From Pictodentalium vernedei (lineage: Eukaryota; Mollusca; Scaphopoda; Dentaliida; Dentaliidae), in contig CM062297.1 of assembly GCA_031216915.1 (NCBI GenBank), positions 534,214,971 to 534,278,970 on the forward strand: 64,000 nucleotides of DNA, in the 5' to 3' direction. The notes beneath the pieces were generated by a model. That model was not told the origin of the DNA. It saw nothing but the letters and a program-made list of their open reading frames with translations, and did not search any database. The translations under genes were made by a program, and so were the position numbers. Below are positions 21,813-32,345 of the stretch, one piece after another; the stretch's first letter is position 1; each line of letters starts with the position of its first letter.

Positions 21813-23530
21813 GCCCCAGGGAGCCTGAGGGCACTCACCTGACATGGTAGCCTAAATATCAACACAGAGAACTGATTTCAACAAGTTGCATCTGCTCCTC
21901 CTAAGAAAATCTTATACCAAATATCCAAAGAATCTGACCAGTGGATCTAAAAAAAAGAAGATTTTTAAAGAATATTCCTCATATTGAACTCAGTTATAAT
22001 TCGGGCTCCCACAGGAAGCCCATATATGAACCCAGGGGCTTGACTTTAACAAACTTGAATATCACCTCCTAAGGATGCTGCACACCAAATATTAAAACAT
22101 TCTGACTGCTGGATCTGAAGAAGAAGGTTTTTAAAGAAAATTCCTCATTTTGAACTAAGTTACAATTCGAGCTCCCACAGTGAGTCTAAATATGGACCTA
22201 GGGACATAGCTTGAACAAACTTGAATCTCAACCCCCCCCCCCCCCCCCCCACCATCCCCCTAAGGATGCTGCATACCAAATATCAAAACATTCTGACTGC
22301 TGGCTCTGAAGAAGATGATTTTTAAAGAAAATTCCTCATTTTGAAGTTATCATTCGGGCTCCCACAGTGAGCCCAAATATGGACCTAGGGACATGGCTTG
22401 AACAAACTTGAAACTCACCCCCCTAAGCATGGTGCATACCCAATATCAAAAGATTCTGCCCGCTGGATCTGGAGAAGATTGTTTAAGAAATTTGCCTGAA
22501 ATGCACTAAGTTCGAATTCGGGCTTCTATAGTAAGCCCAAATATGAATCCAGGGGCCGATTTGAACAAACTTGAATCAGATCCACTCCCAATGTTGCATA
22601 CCAAATATCAAAAGATTCTGCCTGCTGGATCCGGAGAAGAAGATTTTTTAAGAAATTTACCTGAAATGCACTAAGTTCGAAATCGGACTCCTATACTGCG
22701 CCCAAATATGAACCCAGGGGGCCGATTTGAACAAACTTGAATCAGATCCACCCTACAATGTTGCATACCAAATATCAAAAGATTCTGCCTACTGGATCTG
22801 GAGAAGAAGATTTTTAAATGTTTTTTCCCATTGCTTACCGTGTTAAAAAGTGCTGACTCAGCACTTTTTCAAAGTCCTGAAAAAAGTACCTTGTGATCAA
22901 ACCGATAGGGATTTTATTTAACCATTCTATTCTACTGAATAAAAGTAAGCTTCATACAAAATAAGATTTCTCTGTGCCATGTAGTTTTGGAGATATGTCA
23001 GTTTTAAGGTTTTTCCTATTTTTAGCTCCCGAGGTTCCCACGGGGCAATGAGAAAATTTTTTTTGGCATCAATCAACTATTTATGACCCATTATCATCTC
23101 ATATCAAATTTGGTTCAAATCGACCACACGGTTCTGAAAATAGAAATTTTAGGCGTGGCCAAAATTTTTGCCCCTCCCATAACGAAGGCAAATAATGTCC
23201 GACAAACTTCTCTTGAACAAACTTGATTCTAAACCTCAAAAGGACTCTGTATACCACATATCAAGTCTATGCTACTGGTGGTTCATTAGAAGAAGATTTT
23301 CAAAACATTTTTCACCCACCCATCTGCTCAATATGAGCCAAAACCTAATTTGGATAAAAATCAAAATGCCCCTATATAACCACTATTTACATGAAATTTA
23401 ATTAAAATGTGACCAGTGGTTTAGGAGAAAGAGGCTCAAACACCACCTTCACGCAGGACGACGGACGCATGCACGATGGACGAAGAGTGATCAGGAAAGC
23501 ACACCCTGACTTTCAGTCAGGTGAGCTAAA
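21808..23530 (+). mobile_element. AGGTGAGC-family repeat, copy i, inserted in the polymerase gene
   Basis: The left end has a hairpin (21811-21826, AGGCCCC/GGAGCCT) followed by CACTCACCTGAC. The right end has GAC-rich sequence, then a hairpin (23498-23527) with CCTGAC and GTCAGG arms, then GTGAGCTAA. The interior is made of imperfect units of about 190 bp with ATACCAAATATCAAAA(C/G)ATTCTG and GAAGAAGAT. A poly-C tract lies near 22233. It interrupts the DNA polymerase between piece 2 and piece 3. Confidence 0.85.
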
Positions 23531-23534
23531 AACG

Positions 23535-24649
23535 GAGAGACTATCCTTGTATTCTAGAGGTTGATGTGGACTATCCAGAAATGTTACATGATTCACACAA
23601 CGATTATCCGCTAGCTCCTGAACAAATAAAAGTGAACGGCATTGAAAAACTCATTCTTAATTTAAATCACAAATGCAATTATGTGGTCTATTGCGAAAAT
23701 CTGAAACATTTCATCAATTGCGGGATAAAATTGATCTATGTGCATTGAATCATTCGATTCGAGAAGGAGCCTTGGATGAAAAAATACATTGATCTCAACA
23801 CGAATTTAAGAATGCAGGCCGAGAGCGACTTCGAAAAAGATTTCTTCAAACTCATGAACAATTGCGTGTATGGGAAATCTATGGAAAATATTAGGAATAA
23901 AACTAACGTTCAACTCATCATATCCGAAGAGAAGTCTAGAAAATTAACCGCGAAACCCAGTTATCAACATAGAATTCATATTCAGCAAAAATCTAGTGGC
24001 TGTGCACATGCAAAAGACACATCTGAGATTCGACAAACCCTGTTATCTAGGAGCGATCATCTTAGACATTAGCAAGCAGTTGATGTAGGAGTTTCACTAC
24101 AATAACGTCAAAGCGAAACTCGGTTCGAAAGCTAAACTATTGTTCACCGACACAGACAGTCTAGCTTACGAAATAGAAACTAGAGACATCTATGAGGACA
24201 AAGTGTCAGACGTGAACGAATGGTTCGACATGAGTAATTATCCCAATGATCATCCGTCTAAGATTCCAAAGGGTGTCAATAAAAAGGTGTTGGGTAAATT
24301 CAAAGACGAGAGTGGTGGAAGGCAGATCACCAAATTTGTGGGTTTGAGACCAAAATTGTACGCTTATCTCATCGACGGTGAGGAGATCAGGAGATGTAAA
24401 GGCATTCAAGCATGTGTGACGAATAAAAGCATCGCTTTCGAAGAGTATAAAGAATGTTTTTTTGAAAATTCGACGGTGTATAAAAAGATGGCTGCGATTC
24501 AAAGCGAAATGCATGAGATGTACACCAAAGAAATCAATAAGATTGCATTGACAGCCGAGAACGGTAAGAGAATTATATGCGAGGATAAAATAGACCACTT
24601 TCACACTTGGACATTATTCTACGATATTTCAACAAAATCGAGAGGATGA
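23535..24649 (+). pseudogene. Polinton DNA polymerase B, piece 3 (palm motifs B and C, thumb)
   Basis: Coding resumes within a few bases of the AGGTGAGC repeat end. Motif B is KLMNNCVYGKSMEN (about 23848-23889) and motif C is FTDTDS (about 24143-24160), which carries the catalytic Asp pair. The longest frame is 24140-24649. Frameshifts near 23750 and 23990 and a stop near 24090 break the gene. The C-terminal part has the polar region usual before the end of these polymerases. Together with pieces 1 and 2, all major polymerase motifs remain visible but cannot be made as one protein. Confidence 0.88.
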
Positions 24650-24773
24650 TGAATGGAATACGACTGTGGACATCGAAATGTCGTAAGTTTAAAAAAAAAC
24701 TCGCGAGTTTATAAATGAAAAAAAGAATAGAAAAAAAATAATAAATGAAAAACAAAATAAAACAAAACATATT

Positions 24774-24905
24774 ATGAATGATAAGAAAATAAAACACATA
24801 TCCGTAGAAGGAGTCGTCTTACCCAATGAACCCTTATCCAACATTGATCTGTCGAAAGCGGCAAAAGATTTGAAGAGTCACTTAAAAGAAATGATGCTCA
24901 GTTGA
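24774..24905 (+). CDS. Small 43-codon frame between polymerase and integrase
   Basis: ATG at 24774, stop at 24903-24905. The peptide is charged and contains VVLPNEPLSNIDL followed by a predicted helix (KAAKDLKSHLKEMM). It meets the integrase reading frame tail to tail. No family is recognised. It may be the start of a Polinton gene whose remainder was deleted, because capsid genes are expected in this part of many such elements. Confidence 0.35.
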   Translation: MNDKKIKHISVEGVVLPNEPLSNIDLSKAAKDLKSHLKEMMLS

Positions 24906-25545
24906 TCGCCAACTGTAAATTTCGGTGATTTGGACTCTTTCTTGATCTTGATCCTTTCGGGATAGAGATTCTCGAAGATGCATTTTTCGTTTCGAGGATC
25001 GCTAGCTTCCACGGGAGTCATCTTGATCCATCTGTGTCATGTGTTGTATTCTTCGACCAATTCATCTAGAACGTCGATATATTTCTTGGTCTTATTAGCC
25101 TTGAAATACTTGTACATTTTTTCTTTCATGGTTCTATTCCAACGTTCGATCACGTTATCTTTCCCTTCGTTTTTCGACGGAATAGAGGTCGACCAATGGA
25201 TGAACGTGACTGTTGTAAAATTCCTTCCCCTTGTCCAACCACAAGTTATCCAGTTTTCGAGAAGACAATGCAAATATGCTCTTCAGAGCCTCGGCCACAC
25301 AAGCTCCCGATGTATTCTTCAGAGGTCTCATCCATCCGTATTTCGAAAACACGTCGATGACAGTCAGTATGTATTTAAGGCCCTTGTTCCATTTTGAATG
25401 TGATTTCATGTCGACCAGATCGGCCGACCAAATCTGATCCCGACCCTTCACGAACACCATTCTCCTTCGAAATTTACATGTGACGGGCTTGTGTAGTTCG
25501 TTTGCCAATGCATTAGTTAATGATTTGTTCTGGACATTTTTTTAT
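24890..25545 (-). pseudogene. Polinton retroviral-type integrase
   Basis: The enzyme would join element DNA to the host genome. The D-D-E catalytic core is visible: IWSADLVDM (first Asp, about 25420), LWLDKGKEFYN (second Asp, about 25235) and NVIERWNRTMKEKM (Glu, about 25147). The first two motifs lie in one frame and the third in another, so at least one frameshift falls near 25160-25200. Further down the minus strand a basic tail contains PKFTVGDQL (about 24905-24935), as in the C-terminal domain of these integrases. The N-terminal zinc-binding region is not obvious. Confidence 0.85.
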
Positions 25546-25909
25546 GACCCCATCTGAATCGACGTTTGGTACCAATCACCTTACCGACTAGCGAACGTTC
25601 GAGTCTCTCTCTCCTAGTAGGATTTGGTATATTTTTCAATGTCGTCAACATGTCTTTTTCGCAGATTCGATTATGATTCTCGACGTTGGGATGTTTAGCG
25701 TAGCACAGATCATGAGAGTAAGCGGCCGAATCCACCCTATTTATGGGTTTGCTCCAAGATTTAGGTGTCAGATTTCGGTTCAATCTCTTATTTAATTTCG
25801 TGGCAGGTCCCGTGAATTGATGTCCTGGCAGATGTATTTCGACGGGTAGATTATTAATCAATTTATTCATCAGACAGGCACCGCAAATTGCGTCTTGGTC
25901 GAACCGCAC
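25517..25909 (-). pseudogene. Phospholipase A2-like protein of the Polinton/adintovirus type
   Basis: A 130-codon frame with the two hallmarks of parvovirus-like phospholipase A2 domains: a calcium-loop-like FTGPATKL and the catalytic His-Asp pair in AAYSHDLCY, followed by conserved Cys and a basic C-terminus. In parvoviruses this domain sits in a minor capsid protein. In Polinton-like viruses related domains are presumed virion components, but I infer that only from the family. The frame overlaps the zinc-ribbon frame upstream, and the two were probably one gene now split by a frameshift near 25880. The integrase follows immediately. Confidence 0.75.
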
Positions 25910-26007
25910 ATTTTACACGTTCCGCGAAGCATGGGACTTTTATTTTTTGTCAGTACTTTTTTAACGTTAACCGTATTGGTAACTCTCTTGCATTTAACGC
26001 AATACAT
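25870..26007 (-). CDS. Small zinc-ribbon protein upstream of the PLA2-like gene
   Basis: Starting from the internal Met at about 26007, the frame gives about 45 residues beginning MYCVKCKRVT, with CKMCGSTKTQF near the end. The two Cys-x2-Cys pairs (YCVKCK and GTCKMCG) form a zinc-ribbon fold of the short DUF5679 type. The frame stops at 25870 and overlaps the PLA2-like frame, so this may be the N-terminal domain of that protein before a frameshift. A longer upstream extension is low-complexity Lys/Ile/Tyr and unlikely to be real. Confidence 0.6.
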   Translation of the reverse strand: MYCVKCKRVTNTVNVKKVLTKNKSPMLRGTCKMCGSTKTQFAVPV

Positions 26008-26104
26008 TTTGTTTTTTCGAATATATATATATATTTTAATTATTTTTTTATTTATATATAATTTTTTTCTTTTATATATATATATACATACATTTTTTTC
26101 AATC

Positions 26105-27242
26105 AATTACTTCTGGAATCTTTTTTGGATCCAATAATTTACGAAACGAATGTCTCGCTTCTTCACTACCTTTTTCCATGGGAGAATCCTTCAATTCTTC
26201 CTTGATGATCTGATGACTCTTATCTTCATTTTCATGACTTCATATTTTTGTTTTTTGTTCAATATGTCAACGAATTCATCATCCAAAATCCTACTGTCTT
26301 TCAATGCCACAGAGATCTTATCCGATACGAAATCAATCTTTGCATCGGCTAAAACGCTGATGTTTTTGTGCTTCTTGGCCTTCACGGGTAATTTATTATC
26401 ATACTGCTGAATCCAGCAGTCAAAGCCAATCCTTCTATGGCCAACACGACAAATTTCTCTAATTTCGAATATTTCTTATTGAACAAATGATGAGAATCTC
26501 TCTGGGTGCGTTTCCGTCGCAAATCTGGATTAATCGAGATTGATAATCCAGATTTCGATTAACTTCTTCACGGATACGACCTACACGCATTTCAATCGGT
26601 TTTCAGAATTTTTCTTTGACCCCCCCCCCCCCCCTCCTGGAATACCGTAAAATCCGTTCAATTTCAACTACATTGTATTTAATATTTTCACAAAATTTAA
26701 ATTAAAGTCCAACAAAATTTTAAATTTTAATTTCAATAAGTCGCATAATAATAAAAATTAAGGCTTTTGTAGAATGCAGTATAATTAAAATGTGCATATA
26801 ATTTTTAATAACTCAAAATTCATTGGTAGGATTGCACTGTCGCAAGTTACTAATGTTTTAATATCTTTAGAATCCCCTACCATTCATTTCTGTATTTTCG
26901 TGTCAACAAATATAGATTTACTGACTGCGCATGTCAGGATTGAAACCCAATTCGCCTTTCGAGCAGGATTGGACGGATTAATAAACTAGATTATAGCTTG
27001 TTTCAATAAGCATCAATCTGACCATACTGCGCATGCGTAGTTAATCTCGATTAATCCAGATTGACCACGGAAACGTACTGTCTCTCTCGCGTTAGATACG
27101 ATTGAATTCTATTGATTTGTTCGATTCGATACTTCTTCCCCACATCGTCACTACTTTCTGGTGGTAGAAGAGGTGCCGTGGGTTCCACCTTCTCTATCGA
27201 TGGATAGAAGTCTTTACTTTGAAGTTCCATTTTCATTTTCAT
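26105..27242 (-). pseudogene. Uncharacterised Polinton gene split by a TIR element
   Basis: The N-terminal part (about 27076-27222) begins MELQSKDFYPS and is Pro/Glu-rich. The rest (26105-26503) contains a short hydrophobic stretch (FVVLAIEGLALTAGF) and then a charged, probably helical region with AKKHKNISVLADAKIDFVSDK and LDDEFVDILNKKQKYE, with one frameshift near 26190. The two halves are separated by the 577-bp inverted-repeat element. I do not know the function. Order and strand place it in the same transcription unit as the zinc-ribbon, PLA2-like and integrase genes. Confidence 0.55.
26504..27080. mobile_element. MITE-like element with 36-bp terminal inverted repeats
   Basis: The left arm (26506-26541) and right arm (27043-27078) are inverted copies sharing CGTTTCCGT and the unbroken AATCTGGATTAATCGAGATT. 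TCTCTCT flanks both sides (26497-26503 and 27081-27087) and is a candidate 7-bp target duplication, although it is low-complexity. The interior is AT-rich with a poly-C tract near 26622 and no coding capacity. It interrupts an uncharacterised Polinton gene, so it arrived after the Polinton. Confidence 0.8.
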
Positions 27243-27329
27243 TTTATTTATATCTATTATTATTTTTTATGTATTTTTTTTTATTTTCACCTCCTTATTA
27301 TTTAACGAAAAATTTTTTTTTCTTTGTGT

Positions 27330-27765
27330 TTTCTTCCCTTAAACAAGGTATTCATAAAATCGCGATCGTCGTGGTGGTCTCCTGTTTTTCAACAAATTTT
27401 TCAAAACGCATCCTCTGTCTTCGATGGTGAGACCTTAATGCGCTAACTTCAACTCTTCCGATTTAGTGGCTTCGGGTTCTCTGAAGCCAACCATGGATTG
27501 CTTCTAACATTCCATCACATCGTCGTGTTTGACATATTCCAATGCGAGCATGAAATATGTGGTGACGATGTCTTCCCGATCCATCATGAGACATGAATGA
27601 TCAATGTGATTAAGTTTTTTATCCTCCTGACAGCCAAGACATCTAACGAACAAGATGTCAGAAAGTTGTTCGTCCACGCAGATCACGGAAGCTCTATATA
27701 TTGCCTTTCGAAAAAACCAAGCTCTACATAGTGCCTTTTGAAGAAACCAAGCTCTCGATTCTATG
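27330..27765 (-). pseudogene. Small Polinton gene, copy 1 of a tandem pair
   Basis: The frame 27504-27686 contains two Cys residues in CLGCQEDKK and then LALEYVKHDDVMEC, followed by a stop. Beyond the stop the same frame continues with EPEATKSEELKLAH. The matching gene at 27938-28150 has closely similar LEYLRHDDVIKCW and EPEPTKSEELKLAH segments without that stop. Upstream, a 33-bp direct repeat (AAGCTCTA(C/T)AT..TGCCTTT, 27692-27756) is read through in frame. Function unknown. Confidence 0.5.
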
Positions 27766-27937
27766 GAATCGTTATCATCATTTTTTATTATTTTATAAAA
27801 AAAAATTTCTATTCTTATTATAAGTTTTTTTTTATTATTATGAATATTATTATTTTTTTTTAGTTTTTTTTATTTCTTATATAAATATATAAAAAAAAAA
27901 AATTTTTTTGTTAAATGAAAAAAAAACCAATTATTAT

Positions 27938-28155
27938 TTAACGGAAATTTTTTTTAACGGTCTCCCCTTTTTCCAACAAATATTCCAAAACGCATCCCCT
28001 GTCCTTGGTGGTGAGACATGGATGCGCTAACTTCAATTCTTCTGATTTTGTAGGCTCAGGTTCTCCAACGCAAGACACAAATTGCCTCCAACATTTGATC
28101 ACGTCGTCATGTCGGAGGTATTCCAATGCAGGCATGAAATGCATGGTGATGGTAA
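27938..28155 (-). pseudogene. Small Polinton gene, copy 2 of a tandem pair
   Basis: About 70 codons survive: MPALEYLRHDDVIKCW, then GEPEPTKSEELKLAH and an acidic helix-like tail ending LEKGETVKKNFR. The upstream end is cut off at about 28155, where a different tandem repeat begins, so this is the right-hand limit of recognisable Polinton sequence. It is clearly related to the copy at 27330-27765, about 200 bp away across an A/T-rich spacer. Confidence 0.5.
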
Positions 28156-29055
28156 AAAACTGATTGTACCTAATTTCGGTACAAAATGGCTGCCGGCAGC
28201 CACCTTGAATTTTGGCTAGCACCCCAAAACACCTGTTCTCATCCCAAGGTGATAACAAAGGTACTCAAGAAGTTTCGTGCAGATCGGTTCATAACCACAA
28301 CCTCTAGCCCGAGCCGTATTGACATGTGCACTTACTGTGTAAAAGTAGCACTGAATAAATCATAGTTCATCTAATATGCATAATTTCTGCACGAGAAAAA
28401 AAAATGTATCATGTGTGTTGTATTCGATGTTACTAAACATTCATTAAAAATTTATTCAAATCAGAACCTTCATATAGAAGTTCTGTACAAAAAACTGATT
28501 GTACCTAATTTTGGTACAAAATGGCCACCGACAGCCATCTTGAATTTTGAACCACACCCAAAAACACTCGTTCTGGTCCCAAGGTGATAACAAAGGTACC
28601 CAAGAAGTTTTGTGAAGATCAGTTCATAAATACAGCCTCTAGCCCAAGCTGTATGACTTTTGTACTTACTGTGTTTAAGTTGCACTGAATAAATCAAAGT
28701 TCATCTAATTTCCATAATGTCTGCATGAGAAAAAACCCTGTATTATATGTGATGTATTCCATGTTACTAAACATTCAGACAAAAATTTATTAAAATCAAA
28801 ACTTTCATACAGAAGTTCTGTACAAAAAACTGATTGTACCAATTTCGGTACAAAATGGCTGCTGGTGGCCACCTTGAATTTCGGACCGCACCCCAAAACA
28901 CTCGTTCTTGGTGATAACAAAGGTACCCAAGAAGTTTCGTAAAGATTGGTTCATAAATACAGAAATTTGATGTGCATATTTTCATAATGTCTAATTAATG
29001 TTAACAATTTGAAACACCAACATCCAAGCATCTTGGAGATACAGGTGGTAACGTA
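28155..29055. repeat. Three tandem units of about 330 bp
   Basis: Each unit contains CTGTACAAAAAACTGATTGT or its core, then TTGGTACAAAATGGC(T/C) and CCAAGGTGATAACAAAGGTAC or a variant. Units start near 28155, 28483 and 28815. Related units in the opposite orientation occur at 49105-50150. No coding is supported. Confidence 0.8.
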
Positions 29056-29057
29056 TA

Positions 29058-30288
29058 ACTAGAGGCTCTACAGAGCCTGTAATCGCTCACCTGGGACTAC
29101 GTATAAAAATGTGATTTCCCATAGGCTTTCCATGGTAACTATGAGCTGCAATTGTGGCCATGTTTGCAACATCAACATTACATGAGGATCATAGGTCGAA
29201 GGTGTCACAGTCTTCAATCACGTGAAGTTTTCAAAACATTTGAATCCATCAAACAGAATCATAGAATATCTCTGGTGTCATTAAATGAGGATCAGTAGTA
29301 GAGGGGGTCCCAGTCATCATTTATGTGAAGTATCAAAACATTTCGCCCGGCAGTTTCAGAGGAGAAGATTTGTGAAAATCTACCAATCAGAATCAAAGAA
29401 AGCCTCTGGCAGCCATGTTTTTCAACCCATGGGAACAAAATAAAGATCGTTTGTAGAGGATCTCCCATAGACTATCCCTGCCAGGTTTGTTTTCATGTCG
29501 CCTCAGTTTTTCCAGAGAAGAAGAGGAAAATGTGATTTCCCATCGGGTTTCTACAGTAACTATAAGCCGCAATTGCAGCCATGTTTGTGAGCCAATCAAC
29601 ATTAATTAAGGATCGTTGGTAGAGGGGGTCCCAGTCATCATTTATAACAAGCTATTAATTGAAAATAGAATATGTTTTTATTTTTGGAATTCAAAAATTT
29701 CCTCAATTCAGAAAAGTATTTTCATTAGTTCCTTGAATCCTACACCCTATGCATTTGTACTGCCTCAGTCAGTGCATATTTTCATGTACATGTAGTGTGT
29801 GATATGGCAGTTACCAATTACTTGCAACCACAAAGTGTGACTAACCCTGTGCATTGCACAGGGTCAGTAACACTTTTTGGTTATAAAAATTATCCATTAT
29901 TAACCGAGTAACTAACCCTGTAGCTCTACAGCTTTAGTGTTAATCTCATCCATATGAACTCTTTACCCAATGTAAGGGCCCAAACAAATCAGGACTATTC
30001 TCAGAAAGCATTCAAACTCAGCTTAAAACCCTCATTGTTTTTTAAGTGAATTCCAAAAATGAAAACACATTCTACTTTTAATTAATAGACTGTTTTATGT
30101 GAAGTTTCAAAAACATTTGGCCTGGCAGTTTCAGAGGAGAAGATTTTTGAAAATCCACCAACCAGAATCAAAGAATGCCTCTGGAAGCCATGTTTTTCAT
30201 CTGGCGGGAACAAAATGAGGATCGTTTGTAGAGGACCTCCCATAGACCATTCCTGCCAAGTTTGGTTCACACCGGCTCAGCGGTTACA

Positions 30289-30319
<31 letters not shown>

Positions 30320-30390
30320 GATGCCGGACGACGACGGACGACAAGTGATGAGAAAAGCTCACATGGCCTTTTAGGCCAGGTGAGCTAAAA
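29058..30390 (+). mobile_element. AGGTGAGC-family repeat, copy ii
   Basis: The left end has a perfect hairpin AGGCTC-TACA-GAGCCT (29062-29077) followed by GCTCACCTGG. The right end has GACGGACGAC repeats, AAGTGATGAGAAAAGC, then a hairpin (30354-30384) that reads TGGCCTTTTAGGCCA flanked by GCTCAC and GGTGAGC. The interior has units with GTGATTTCCCATAGG, GGGTCCCAGTCATCA and GACCTCCCATAGACCAT. A 449-bp TIR element is nested in it. Non-coding. Confidence 0.85.
29646..30094. mobile_element. MITE nested in AGGTGAGC copy ii, about 45-bp terminal inverted repeats
   Basis: The left arm 29652-29692 and right arm 30048-30088 are inverted copies (CTATTAATT, then GAATATG or GAATGTG, then TTTTTGGAATTC). 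The similarity extends outward to AACA at both ends. Homologous uninterrupted sequence exists elsewhere in the same repeat family (CATCATTTATGTGAAG near 55130), so the empty site is known. The interior holds a small palindrome CCCTGTGCATTGCACAGGG near 29850. Confidence 0.82.
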
Positions 30391-30406
30391 ATATGAAAAA
30401 ATTACA

Positions 30407-32345
30407 ATAACAAGAGGCCCCACGGGGCCTGAAGTGCTCATCTTGAACAGAACACAATATAAACAGAGTCCAAGAATGAATCTACATTAAGCAATCCATC
30501 TCCATAGGGTACACTGTCAATCCTGGAGTCCCTCAGGAGTGACAAAAATAATCCGGGCGTCATGCCTTTTCTTAGTTGATCAAATTGTAAAATGTAGAGC
30601 TCCCCTATGAAGCCCCTTGATACAACCTATGTGGATTAATCTTAGTTATACATCTCTAGAGGGTTCTGAATACAAAATTTTTAAATCTTCAGCAAAATGG
30701 CCAATTCCGACAACCCATATGGAGCCCAAATATTAACCCAGGCTCTCGATTTGAACACAGTTGAATCTGACTTCCCTTGAGATGATGTGTACCAAATATG
30801 AAAGCATTCTGACTGTGGGATCTGAAGAAGAGAAATTTTAAAGAAATTTCTTCATATTGCATTAATTTAATATTTGGGCTACCATAGCGAGCCCAAATAT
30901 TAACCTATGGATCCAATTTGAACAAACTTGAAGCTGACCCCCCCCTAGAGATGTTGTATACCAAATATGAAAGCATTCTGACTAGTGGATCTGAAGAAGG
31001 AGATTTTTGAAGAAATTCCCTCATATTGTATCAAGTTAAATTTCAGGTTCCCATATGGAGCCCAAATATTAACCCAGGCACTCAAATTGAACAAACTGGA
31101 ATCTGACTCCCCAAGAGATGTTGTATACCAAATATGAAAGCTGAAGAAGAGAAATTTTAAAGAAATTTCTTCATATTGCACTAAGTTAAAATTTGGGCTA
31201 CCATAGCGAGCCAAATATATATCTAGGGATCTGATTTGAACAAACTTGAATCTGACACCCCCCCCCCCCCCCCCCCCCCTCTCCTCCTAGAGATGTTGCA
31301 TACCAAATATGAAAACATTCTGACTGGTGAATCTGAAGAAGAAGATTTTTAAAAATTATCCCCCATATTGAACAAAGTTAAAATTTGGGGTTCCACAGGA
31401 AGCCCAAATATTAACCTAGGGACTTGGTTTGAACAATCTTGAATCTGACCCTCATAACAATGATGTATACCAAACATTAAAAGATTCTGACAGGTGGTTC
31501 TGAAGAAGAAGATTTTTAAGGAATATTCCCCATATTACCCTATGTTAAAAATTCGGGCTCCTGTATTGAGCCCAAATATGAACCAATGGGCTTTATTTTA
31601 ACATACTTGTATCTGACTGCCCTATGAATGCTGTATACCGAATATCAAAAGATTCTGATGATTGGTTCTGGAGAAAAGATTTTAAAAAATTTTTGCAAAT
31701 ATGCTGACTCAGCCTTTTTTACGATGCCCATTACAGAACACCCTAACATAACCGATGGCAATTTTTTTTTACCATTCAATTCTACTGGTTGTAAGGATAC
31801 TTCATACCAAATAACAGCTCTCTGTCCCGTGGGGTTTGGGAAATATGGGCGTTTGAAAATATTTCTATTTTTAGCTCCCAGGGTTCCCATGGGGATGCAG
31901 AAATTTTTTTTTTTGCATGGGTCAATTACTTATGATCCAATAATACCACATACCAAATTTGGTTCAAACCGGCCCATCGGTTCAGGAAATAGAAATTTTG
32001 GGCGGGGCCAAAAATCTTACCCCTCCCATTACAAAGCCAAATATTGCTTCACGAACCTCGTTTGAACAAACTTGATTCTACACCTCAAAAGGAAGCTCCA
32101 TAGCAAATACCAAGTCATTGTACACACTGGTTCATGAGAAGATTTTAAAAATATTTTGAAGCATTTTCCCCCACTCTCTCCCTATGGGGCTGAGCATGTT
32201 GAGTTGAACAAAAATGCAATGCCCCTTCGGAACCATCACTCACACAAACTTTCACTTGAATTGGCCCAGTGGCTTTAGAGGAGAAGACCAAAACATGGTG
32301 TTGATGAGATTAGCTCAGCTTGACTTTGTCAAGATGAGCTAAAAA
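30407..32345 (+). mobile_element. AGGTGAGC-family repeat, copy iii (longest interior array)
   Basis: The left end has a perfect hairpin AGGCCCC-AC-GGGGCCT (30412-30427) followed by GCTCATCTTGA. The right end has a hairpin (32312-32340) with CTTGAC and GTCAAG arms inside AGCTCA and TGAGCT, followed by AAAAA. Inside are about six units of about 190 bp with CCATA(G/T)(C/G)GAGCC, ACCAAATATGAAAGCATTCTGA and GAAGAAG. A poly-C tract near 31258 lies at the same unit position as shorter C runs in other copies. Non-coding. Confidence 0.85.

Larger units (their letters stand above)
13006..28155. mobile_element. Degenerate Polinton/Maverick (adintovirus-like) element with nested insertions
   Basis: Polintons are large DNA transposons related to double-stranded DNA viruses. 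They are defined by a protein-primed family B DNA polymerase together with a retroviral-type integrase, and both are visible here. Gene order: polymerase in three pieces (plus strand), a small plus-strand frame, then, on the minus strand read from high to low coordinates, two related small genes, an unnamed protein, a zinc-ribbon gene, a phospholipase A2-like gene and the integrase. Major and minor capsid proteins, maturation protease and packaging ATPase are not detectable, so the element lost part of its genome. Terminal inverted repeats were not identified. Almost every gene carries frameshifts or stops. The adintovirus-like label rests on the combination of polymerase type, integrase and PLA2-like gene and is an inference. 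Confidence 0.85.

Noticed and set aside
24206..24604. 132-codon minus-strand frame
   Set aside because: Antisense to DNA polymerase piece 3, which has motif C and continuous coding on the plus strand.
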